In this document: piece after piece, positions 7,644 through 12,928 of the stretch
Numbering within the stretch: position 1 is the first letter of the stretch
Layout of the letters: every line of letters starts with the position of its first letter
DNA from: Dialister sp.
GTDB taxonomy: Bacteria; Bacillota; Negativicutes; Veillonellales; Dialisteraceae
DNA: 15,246 bases
Assembly: GCA_022722495.1 (NCBI GenBank)
Contig: JAIJLI010000020.1
Coordinates: 1 to 15,246 of the forward strand
Direction of reading: 5' to 3'
Notes under the pieces: generated by a model
Told to the model about the DNA's origin: nothing
Database searches by the model: none
The model's input: only the letters and a program-made list of their open reading frames with translations
Position numbers and translations under genes: made by a program

Positions 7644-7675
7644 GACATCTGACGTCTAATGTCTAATGTCTCAGG
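7644..7675. repeat. Period-7 array (CTAATGT type)
   Basis: Units CTGACGT, CTAATGT, CTAATGT, CTCAGGC are in phase. This array has a different consensus from its neighbour at 7587-7628 and runs into palindromic repeat copy C. Confidence 0.78.
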
Positions 7676-7726
7676 CAGGCATCGCCCCATATATATTCGC
7701 GGCGCTTCTATCTTTTTATGCGCCGC
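7676..7726 (-). repeat. Interspersed palindromic repeat, copy C (inverted)
   Basis: Read on minus, GCGGCGC (7726-7720) and GCGCCGC (7705-7699) form a perfect 7-bp stem around a 14-nt AT-rich loop. An ATATATATG-containing spacer and the tail GGCGATGCCTG (7686-7676) follow. This matches copies A and B, which are on the plus strand, and shows that the element occurs in both orientations inside one operon. Confidence 0.82.
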
Positions 7727-7732
7727 ACCGCC

Positions 7733-7770
7733 ATTTCGCATTTCTCATTTCTAATTTCTCATTCAATCAA
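7733..7770. repeat. Period-7 array (TTTCTCA type)
   Basis: Units TTTCGCA, TTTCTCA, TTTCTAA, TTTCTCA, TTCAATC are in phase between the palindromic repeat and the end of purE. The remaining bases 7771-7823 hold a GC-rich tract and no gene. Confidence 0.8.
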
Positions 7771-7823
7771 GGCTTTCATCCGCCTTCAAAGGACGCCCCG
7801 CCCCTCGGGCTAACCCTGACTCC

Positions 7824-8315
7824 TTATCTTCCTAATTCCTTCTGCAGTTTTGCGTCTTTTTCAAAAATTTCTTTGGCTGCCTTTTCACGATAAGCCTTGT
7901 ATTTCTGGAAAAGATCCGGATCCGATACCGCACCGATCTCTACAGCGAGGAATGCTGCATTCTTGGTGCCATCGATCGCCACTGTAGCGACCGGGATCCC
8001 GGAAGGCATCTGCACGATAGAGAAAAGCGCATCCATACCGTCGAGCTTGGCGCCGGAAAGCGGTACACCGATGACCGGCTTCAGTGTCAGGCTGGCTACG
8101 ACCCCCGGCAGAGCAGCTGCCATACCAGCGCCTGCGATGAAGGCGCCGACGCCCTTTTCTTCTTCTGCGGCTACAAAGTCTGCGAGCTTTTTCGGCGTGC
8201 GGTGAGCCGATGCGATCGTCACGTCATACGTGACCCCGAAGTCGTCAAGAATAGAAAATGCCTTCTTCATGACCGGCAGATCGGAATCACTTCCCATAAC
8301 AATCCCTACATGCAT
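7824..8315 (-). CDS. purE: N5-carboxyaminoimidazole ribonucleotide mutase, class I
   Basis: PurE converts N5-CAIR to CAIR. The 163-residue protein has GSDSDLP (8-14), SAHRTP (36-41), AGAGMAAALPG (61-71), and then SIVQMPSGIPVATVAI with GTKNAAFLA. The SAHR form of the active-site motif is typical of class I mutases, which depend on PurK to make N5-CAIR; class II AIR carboxylases usually have SAHK. No purK is in the window, so one is expected elsewhere. The ATG at 8315 follows an AGGGAGGAAAT ribosome binding site. An upstream in-frame start at 8354 would place coding sequence over the leader hairpins and is rejected. It is the first gene of the operon, behind a structured leader. Confidence 0.97.
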   Translation of the reverse strand: MHVGIVMGSDSDLPVMKKAFSILDDFGVTYDVTIASAHRTPKKLADFVAAEEEKGVGAFIAGAGMAAALPGVVASLTLKPVIGVPLSGAKLDGMDALFSIVQMPSGIPVATVAIDGTKNAAFLAVEIGAVSDPDLFQKYKAYREKAAKEIFEKDAKLQKELGR

Positions 8316-8331
8316 GATGATTTCCTCCCTC

Positions 8332-8349
8332 TTATGGCATGCGCCATAA
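8332..8349 (-). promoter_or_regulatory. Hairpin next to the purE ribosome binding site
   Basis: TTATGGC, loop GCAT, GCCATAA form a perfect 7-bp stem ending just before the AGGGAGG ribosome binding site of purE. It could be an operator or a translation-control hairpin. Parts of it can also pair with GCCATGCCAT farther up the leader. Confidence 0.5.
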
Positions 8350-8411
8350 AACAAAAATACTCCTCTGCAAATCAGCTGCGCATCAGACGCACAGCCTCTC
8401 TACAAAGGAGT
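8348..8411 (-). terminator. Terminator-like hairpin in the purine operon leader (putative attenuator)
   Basis: On minus, ACTCCTTTGTA (8411-8401) can pair with TGCAGAGGAGT (8369-8359) over 11 bp, including two G-U pairs. Inside, GCTGTGC pairs with GCGCAGC (8395-8389 with 8381-8375). A U-rich run ATTTTTGTTTT follows directly (8358-8348). It lies 33 bp upstream of purE and downstream of the only good promoter in the leader, so it would stop transcription before the operon unless disrupted. That is the layout of an attenuator or a riboswitch expression platform. Confidence 0.65.
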
Positions 8412-8453
8412 TTTCTATGAGATACTCTTATAAGGATGGCATGGCAAATACAC

Positions 8454-8555
8454 AAGGGCGCACGCATGCCTGCCATGTGGCACTTGTTTCCGCAAAGCCA
8501 GCTACTGTACGACATCTTTGCTCCCTCCTGCATGATAGAAAAAGCCTGCGCCCTT
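8454..8555 (-). ncRNA. Candidate structured regulatory RNA in the purine leader
   Basis: AAGGGCGCA (8555-8547) and TGCGCCCTT (8462-8454) are perfect 9-bp complements closing a domain of about 100 nt. Inside are CATGC/GCATG (8534-8530 with 8469-8465), GCAAAG/CTTTGC (8521-8516 with 8497-8492, 18-nt loop) and TGCC/GGCA (8482-8479 with 8474-8471). The domain lies between the promoter and the terminator-like hairpin, as a riboswitch aptamer would. I compared it by eye with the purine, PRPP/ykkC, ZTP, THF, T-box, cobalamin and TPP consensus cores and recognise none. Ligand and function are unknown. Confidence 0.45.
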
Positions 8556-8609
8556 CTACTGCACAAGCCAGCTATCCATGCCCCTCTCAACCATGAAATA
8601 TCCTTAATC

Positions 8610-8638
8610 ATTCTAATATTTCTATTTTCTCTTGTCAA
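8610..8638 (-). promoter_or_regulatory. Sigma-A-type promoter of the purine operon
   Basis: On minus, a perfect -35 TTGACA (8638-8633), a 17-bp spacer and a -10 TAGAAT (8615-8610) give a strong vegetative promoter, with a start expected near 8603. The resulting leader is about 290 nt long. I see no B. subtilis-type PurR box (CCGAAC core pairs) around it. Confidence 0.85.
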
Positions 8639-8645
8639 TGATATC

Positions 8646-8661
8646 GAGCGCTTCTGCGCTC
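8646..8661. repeat. Inverted repeat just upstream of the pur promoter
   Basis: GAGCGC, loop TTCT, GCGCTC is a perfect 6-bp inverted repeat whose edge lies 7 bp upstream of the -35 box. It has no T-tract. It could be an operator or an incidental hairpin. Confidence 0.45.
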
Positions 8662-8840
8662 TCTTGCGTATAGAAATCGTAAAATATAATGGGAGAGTAA
8701 AGTGCGATTTAGAAATCCCAATCTATCACTATTGCCACTCTCATAGCTTGTGATTTGAGATTTATAATTTGCCGGTAGAACCAACGGAGATGCGCGTATT
8801 GACATGACGAAAAAGGGGGGATCGGGGAAAGACCGGTCTC
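8662..8840. other. Non-coding stretch between dusB and the pur promoter
   Basis: No gene or clear terminator is visible in these 179 bp. On minus, dusB is followed by a palindrome AGACCGGTCT and then a CCCCCCTTTTTT run without a convincing stem. Bases 8750-8771 show weak 7-bp periodicity (GTGATTT, GAGATTT, ATAATTT). Confidence 0.5.
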
Positions 8841-9851
8841 CTAGTCTCTTCGTCCCCTGCCGCCACTTGGCAGGAGCCCCTTCTCCTCTTCATACCGATC
8901 GAGCGTGTCATTGTATTCCTTTTCCGTCAATGCCTTCATGATCTCACGGCGAAGCGCCGTCGCCTGTGGCAGGCCGTTGAAATAACGGCTCGCATGCGCG
9001 CGCATCTCGCGGACCGCCGCATACTCTCCTTTCTCAAGGACAAGACAGTGGAGATGCTCCCGGGACATAGCAAGGCGCATTTCCCAGGAGGGCGGATCCA
9101 TGATCTCTCCCGTCTCCAGATACGTATCGACAGCTTTGAAGATCCACGGATTTCCCCACGCCGCGCGGCCGATCGCTACCGCGGCACAGCCTGTCTCCTC
9201 CATAAGGCGCTTCGCTGACGGCCCATCTACCACGTCGCCGTTGCCGATGACGGGAATGTGTACGGCAGACACTACCTTCGCGATCATCGCCCAGTCAGCC
9301 TCTCCCTGATAGAAGTCCTCCCGCGTCCTGCCATGCACGGTGATTGCTGCAGCGCCGGCCTCTTCGACCGCGCGTGCAAGCTCTATGCAGTTCTCCGTGT
9401 CCCGCGACCACCCGAGACGCATTTTCACGGTGACCGGTACATGGACGGCCTCTGCCATCGCCTTCACGATAGACTGGGCCAGAGGGATATTCTTCATCAG
9501 TGCAGAACCATCGCCATTCTTGACCACCTTCTGCATGGGACAGCCCATATTGATATCAATGATGTCCGGCCCTACCTTTTCCATTTCCTTCGCACCGAGT
9601 GCCATGATCTCCGGATCACTTCCGAAGAGCTGCAGCGCGACCGGGTGCTCGCCGGGATCAATCTTCAGCATATCCTCGGTCTTTTCATTTTTATAATACA
9701 GGCCCTTGGCACTGACCATTTCCGCCGTCGTCAGAGCAGCTCCCATACGATGGGCAATGACGCGATACGCTAGATCGCTCACGCCCGCCATCGGGGCGAG
9801 CAGCGCCCAGCCGTCCAGTCGGACGGCTCCGATACTTGGTTTCTTATACAT
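8841..9851 (-). CDS. dusB: tRNA-dihydrouridine synthase, DusB family
   Basis: This FMN enzyme reduces specific uridines in tRNA D-loops with NADPH. The 336-residue protein has the Dus TIM-barrel signature: LAPMAGVSDLAYR (18-30), DIINMGCPMQKVVKNGDGSALM with catalytic Cys104, VKMRLGW, the substrate motif VHGRTREDFYQGEADW (172-187), FMN-phosphate motif GNGDV (203-207) and GRAAWGNPWIF (228-238). This pattern is closer to DusB than to DusA or DusC. I chose the ATG at 9851 (MYKKPSIG) because GGAG precedes it; a TTG at 9875 would put that site inside the gene. The C-terminus (SGGRGRRD) is basic. Nothing links it functionally to its neighbours. Its promoter is not evident. Confidence 0.93.
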   Translation of the reverse strand: MYKKPSIGAVRLDGWALLAPMAGVSDLAYRVIAHRMGAALTTAEMVSAKGLYYKNEKTEDMLKIDPGEHPVALQLFGSDPEIMALGAKEMEKVGPDIIDINMGCPMQKVVKNGDGSALMKNIPLAQSIVKAMAEAVHVPVTVKMRLGWSRDTENCIELARAVEEAGAAAITVHGRTREDFYQGEADWAMIAKVVSAVHIPVIGNGDVVDGPSAKRLMEETGCAAVAIGRAAWGNPWIFKAVDTYLETGEIMDPPSWEMRLAMSREHLHCLVLEKGEYAAVREMRAHASRYFNGLPQATALRREIMKALTEKEYNDTLDRYEEEKGLLPSGGRGRRD

Positions 9852-9894
9852 GTGGTTGTTTCTCCGTTCGTTCAACGGGTTTCCGGATATTCAT

Positions 9895-9981
9895 GCCTTT
9901 GGAGCGATTCGCCCCAAAGGCGATATGCGAAAGAGACTTCGCATATCCTAAGACGCTTTCGCCCGCGGCCGCGGCGCGAAA
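9895..9981. repeat. Three consecutive hairpins upstream of dusB
   Basis: Hairpin 1 (9895-9921) has GCCTTTGG and CCAAAGGC arms, with an inner GCG/CGC extension and one A-C mismatch. Hairpin 2 (9922-9947) is a perfect 10-bp stem, GATATGCGAA with TTCGCATATC. Hairpin 3 (9957-9981) has TTTCGC/GCGAAA arms around two CCGCGG boxes. All share the TTCGC/GCGAA core, and none has a T-tract. They fill the gap between the M20 gene and dusB; 9982-10071 shows nothing further. Confidence 0.7.
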
Positions 9982-10071
9982 ATAACGAATGCCGCCTATC
10001 CGATATGGCAGGACAGTACGCATACGGCCTCGCTGCTTGCATCACCGTTTCTTCCCGTCTCTCATCTCCGG

Positions 10072-11412
10072 TTACTTTTCATTGTATTTTTTCAAAAAGG
10101 CTTTAAAGAAGCTGACCGGCACTCCGAGATGCTCGGTCGGCATGCGTTCATCGACCTGATGTGCTTCGCCCCACTGCTCCGTCTTTAGGCGGCCGCTGAA
10201 ACGGAAGACATTATCCGATACCTTCGCGTAATTTCGAGAGTCAGACGCCCCCAGCATGAGATTCGGCACGATGAGGGTTTCCTTGCCGAAGATATCATAG
10301 ATGGTCTCGCTCATCAGATGGTATGCTTCACTTTCGACACTGCCAGCCGGCTTCGGATCCTCTGCGAAAGTCGCTTTCACCTGTACATCACAGGGCATGA
10401 TGGACTCCAGATAGTGCTTGACCGATTCCACCGTATCCCCCTGCAGGATGCGCACGCTCATCGTGGCTTCCGCATGAGAGGGCAGAACATTCGCCTGTGC
10501 GCTCGCTTCTGCCATGGTCACAGCGAAGGTCGTGTGGAGCTTCGCATCCAGCTCCCGGTCGTGCTTCGCCAGCTTCACGATATCATCCCAGTGCTTCTTG
10601 GGATGCGCGTAGATCTTTGCCAGTTTTTTATCAGCCGACTCCGCCAGCGCTTTCAGGTGCGCTTTCACCAGCGGGGTCAGGCGATAGGGCATCGGGTGGG
10701 CTTCCACGGCGGCTATCGCGCGAGCGACATCCCCCAGCACGGTTCCTTTCCCCGGTTTGCTGGCATGACCGCCTGCCCCCTCCTTATAGAGGACATATTC
10801 ATTCGGTGCTTTTTCTGCCAGCCCCACCAGCGCTACGGGACGTTCATTTCCATGATATCCGACAGCTTCCACATGCCCGCCTTCATCGAAAATACAGTAC
10901 GCCTTGACACCGTGGTCTTCGAGATACTTCGCCGCAAGTACAGAGCCCTTCTTGTCATCGGTGCACTGCACCTCTTCATCGTGGCCAAAAGACAGATAGA
11001 TATCGAAATCAGGATCAAAGCCTTCTTCCAGAAGCTCTGTGATCGCATCCATTTCTGATGTCAGGACTGACTTGCAGTCCTCTGTACCGCGTCCATAAAG
11101 GCATCCATCAGCGATCTCACCGGCAAAGGGTGGATGGCTCCACTGCTCTTCATGCGGCGCAGGCACTACATCCTGATGCGCCATGAAGATGACCGGCTGC
11201 TTTTCCGCATGCGATGACTTCCAGTGGAAAAGCAGGCTTGCCTTCCCGATCGTCGTGACTTCGAGCTTTTCAAAAATCAAAGGATAGGCTTCCTGCAGAA
11301 ACCGGTGCAGCCTGTCAAACTCGCTCCAGTCCGTGCTCGCATCATTGACCGAGGAAACGGTCGGGATCTGGACGATGCCCTGCAAGTGGGCGATGTATTC
11401 TGTATGTTCCAT
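10072..11412 (-). CDS. M20 family metallopeptidase/deacylase (PM20D1/Gly-X carboxypeptidase-like)
   Basis: The 446-residue cytosolic-type protein has no signal peptide and carries the di-zinc site of the M20 family. Visible are MAHQDVVP (77-84, with His79 and catalytic Asp81), GRGTEDCK (107-114, bridging Asp112), GHDEE (143-147, general-base and metal glutamates), DEGG (176-179) and a C-terminal EAHQVDERMP histidine. The lid/dimerisation domain is suggested by EGAGGHASKPG (211-221). Family members cleave peptides or N-acyl amino acids; the substrate cannot be read from sequence. The layout is closest to the PM20D1/CPS1 carboxypeptidase branch. GGAGG precedes the ATG, directly behind a terminator T-tract, so it may be read-through-coupled to the cysteine-T-box transporter gene upstream. 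Confidence 0.9.
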   Translation of the reverse strand: MEHTEYIAHLQGIVQIPTVSSVNDASTDWSEFDRLHRFLQEAYPLIFEKLEVTTIGKASLLFHWKSSHAEKQPVIFMAHQDVVPAPHEEQWSHPPFAGEIADGCLYGRGTEDCKSVLTSEMDAITELLEEGFDPDFDIYLSFGHDEEVQCTDDKKGSVLAAKYLEDHGVKAYCIFDEGGHVEAVGYHGNERPVALVGLAEKAPNEYVLYKEGAGGHASKPGKGTVLGDVARAIAAVEAHPMPYRLTPLVKAHLKALAESADKKLAKIYAHPKKHWDDIVKLAKHDRELDAKLHTTFAVTMAEASAQANVLPSHAEATMSVRILQGDTVESVKHYLESIMPCDVQVKATFAEDPKPAGSVESEAYHLMSETIYDIFGKETLIVPNLMLGASDSRNYAKVSDNVFRFSGRLKTEQWGEAHQVDERMPTEHLGVPVSFFKAFLKKYNEK

Positions 11413-11423
11413 ATATACCTCCG

Positions 11424-11454
11424 AAAAAAAACAAGAGGGGCATTCCTGCCCCTC
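11424..11454 (-). terminator. Intrinsic terminator after the ABC lipoprotein gene
   Basis: On minus, GAGGGGCA, loop GGAA, TGCCCCTC form a perfect 8-bp stem followed by TTG and eight Ts. It lies 72 bp past the stop codon of the substrate-binding protein. The M20 ribosome binding site (CGGAGG) starts at the end of the T-run. Confidence 0.93.
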
Positions 11455-11526
11455 CTTATTTTATTACATTATTATAGAGAATGATAGTAGAAAAATAGGT
11501 CCCAGAAAAATCACCCTCAGCGATCA

Positions 11527-12381
11527 CTATTTTTTCAACTGATCGAAGAGGTCTCTGTGATACCACTTTTCGGAAATCTTCTTCAGTGTGCCATCCTTGG
11601 AGAGTTTTTCGAGAGCCGCTTCGATCTCATCAGCCAGCTTCTGTTCATTTTTGTTCACGATGACGACAGTCTCATTGACTTTGATCGGCTTATCCAGAGA
11701 AACGATCTCGAAATTCATGGCCTTCGCGATATCTTCCACGCCAAGGTTATTCGGGTACACCAGTGCATCATACTGACCATTCTTCAGAGAAGTCAGACGT
11801 TCTGCCGGAGTGAGCCCGTCCTGGATCGGTACTTCTTTCAGAATGTTGTCATGTGCTGCATTCCAGTCCGTCAGCACCTTATAGATACCGCCATTCGGAG
11901 TATTCGGTACCAGCTTGCCGCCGCCCTTCACCACATCCTCGAGGCTCTTGTACTTCGCTGCATTTTCCTTGCTCATGTACACTTCGACAGAGGAAACGCC
12001 GATCGGTGTCTTCGGGACGATGTAATCCTTTTCACGACGCGCTGTGCGATAGTAGCCGCCGGAAGCGACCTTCGCATCGCCGGACTCCATCATGACGTCC
12101 TGTGTCTCCGGCGGGACGGCCTGGATATCCAGGTGGTAGGACTTCAGGTTCTTATTGACTTCCTGCCAGATATCATATTCATAGCCCTGCAGCTTGCCAT
12201 TTTCATCAGCCCAGGAAAGCGGACGCTCCGTGCTCGAGAGCACCAGCTTCACCGATGTCTTGCCGTCAGCGGATGCCTCTTTGGAAGAAGCGGCCTTCTG
12301 ATCTCCGCCGCAGCCGGCGAGAAGTCCGATGGAAAGAGCTGCAGCAGCAGCGATGGCAGCAAATCTCAGAGATGTTTTCAT
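11527..12381 (-). CDS. Amino-acid ABC transporter substrate-binding lipoprotein (SBP_bac_3 family), probably cysteine/cystine
   Basis: The 284-residue protein captures an amino acid outside the membrane for an ABC importer. It has a lipoprotein signal peptide: basic MKTSLR, a hydrophobic run, and lipobox LAGC with lipidated Cys24, followed by a Ser/Ala/Lys linker. The mature part fits the family 3 binding fold: PLSWADENGKLQGYEYDIWQ (about 54-73) is the usual first strand-helix signature, and the YYRTARREKDY segment carries the arginine that normally binds the substrate carboxylate. AAGGAGG lies 8 bp before the ATG. Specificity is inferred from the upstream tRNA-Cys T-box, not from the protein itself. 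No permease or ATPase gene is nearby, so partners must lie elsewhere. Confidence 0.9.
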   Translation of the reverse strand: MKTSLRFAAIAAAAALSIGLLAGCGGDQKAASSKEASADGKTSVKLVLSSTERPLSWADENGKLQGYEYDIWQEVNKNLKSYHLDIQAVPPETQDVMMESGDAKVASGGYYRTARREKDYIVPKTPIGVSSVEVYMSKENAAKYKSLEDVVKGGGKLVPNTPNGGIYKVLTDWNAAHDNILKEVPIQDGLTPAERLTSLKNGQYDALVYPNNLGVEDIAKAMNFEIVSLDKPIKVNETVVIVNKNEQKLADEIEAALEKLSKDGTLKKISEKWYHRDLFDQLKK

Positions 12382-12453
12382 GATGTATTCCTCCTTGAGT
12401 AAATGATATACGAAAGACTTGATTACGGCTGGCCCTCTGACTCCTGACAGCCA

Positions 12454-12567
12454 TCATGATTTCTCGTAAAACTGATGGAAAGCCGGAGCAGAGATACCAA
12501 GGAAAAGCAGGCAGCCTGCCAGACCCCATTTCAATTCATCGAGTTCTCTTGCGATCCGCTTGCCCAT
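12454..12567 (-). CDS. 37-residue putative membrane peptide, first ORF behind the Cys T-box
   Basis: I do not recognise this ORF. It starts at an ATG (12567) with an AAAGGATGAGG ribosome binding site and ends at TGA (12454). The peptide opens with a basic, amphipathic stretch (MGKRIARELDELK), then a hydrophobic segment of about 17 residues (WGLAGCLLFLGISAPAF), then a short polar tail ending in YEKS. This suggests a single-pass membrane peptide with the N-terminus in the cytosol. Cys19 sits in an LAGC string, but the preceding region is too charged for a normal lipoprotein signal. It begins 27 bp after the T-box terminator and lies 72 bp before the transporter lipoprotein, so it should be co-induced on cysteine shortage. 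It could be a real small subunit or a chance ORF. Confidence 0.55.
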   Translation of the reverse strand: MGKRIARELDELKWGLAGCLLFLGISAPAFHQFYEKS

Positions 12568-12593
12568 TCTTCCTCATCCTTTCTTTGCCAAAC

Positions 12594-12848
12594 AAAAAGC
12601 TCCCGTCCCATAAGGGACGAGAGCCATAGCTTCGTGTTTCCACCCAATTTCATACACCTGTCACCAAGTATACCTTAAAAGGTTCTAACAAACCCTGACC
12701 CTGTATCGGGAGTTCCCGGGAAGACCTACTATCGCTTCAGCCTGCCAAACTCAGAAATGCACTTCAGCATCTTATCCATGCCCGCTCTCACTCTCCGGAC
12801 TCGCTTTGCTGTCATCAGACTGCTTACTCTTTCCTTCATCGTTTCGTT
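12594..12848 (-). promoter_or_regulatory. T-box riboswitch, predicted tRNA-Cys specificity
   Basis: On minus, the leader shows the T-box parts in order. The Stem I S-turn GAGTA lies opposite GAAG, with AGCA/TGCT and GGAAA/TTTCT stems around them. The specifier codon TGC (12761-12759) is followed by A. A distal GUCCG/CGGGC hairpin has the GUGAGAG loop. The T-box core GGGTGGAAACACG carries the acceptor-binding bulge UGGA (12642-12639). A terminator follows: a stem of about 11 bp, GCTCTCGTCCC with GGGACGGGAGC, then TTTTT (12624-12594). The TGC specifier means Cys, and UGGA pairs with a U73 discriminator, which tRNA-Cys has. Uncharged tRNA-Cys would allow read-through into the 37-residue ORF and the transporter gene. 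Confidence 0.92.
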
Positions 12849-12854
12849 GTGTGT

Positions 12855-12883
12855 ACTTTATCACCATTTAGAAGCGGTGTCAA
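12855..12883 (-). promoter_or_regulatory. Promoter of the T-box operon
   Basis: On minus, -35 TTGACA (12883-12878), a 17-bp spacer and -10 TAAAGT (12860-12855, 4 of 6 matches). The start would fall near 12848, just before Stem I of the T-box. Confidence 0.8.
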
Positions 12884-12928
12884 GTACTTTTTTATTTTTG
12901 GGTGGTCTTTAGCATATGTGGCAGAAGG

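Noticed and set aside
8566..8604. Possible 12-residue leader peptide in the pur leader (ATG at 8594, TAG at 8558-8556)
   Set aside because: The only ribosome-binding-like AAGGA overlaps the predicted transcription start, and the codons are not enriched for any amino acid linked to the pathway. Not enough to call an attenuator peptide.
8316..8604. Known riboswitch classes (guanine/adenine, PRPP/ykkC, ZTP, THF, TPP, cobalamin, T-box) in the purine leader
   Set aside because: By eye, none of their conserved cores is present. An Infernal search would settle it.
8436..8753. Plus-strand 105-residue open frame over the purine leader
   Set aside because: It runs antisense through the promoter and leader structures of the pur operon and has no ribosome binding site or family features.
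12266..12529. Minus-strand 87-residue open frame overlapping the transporter lipoprotein start
   Set aside because: It is out of frame with the lipoprotein, which has a clear signal peptide and ribosome binding site, and its composition (Cys/Arg/His runs) is typical of a shadow frame.
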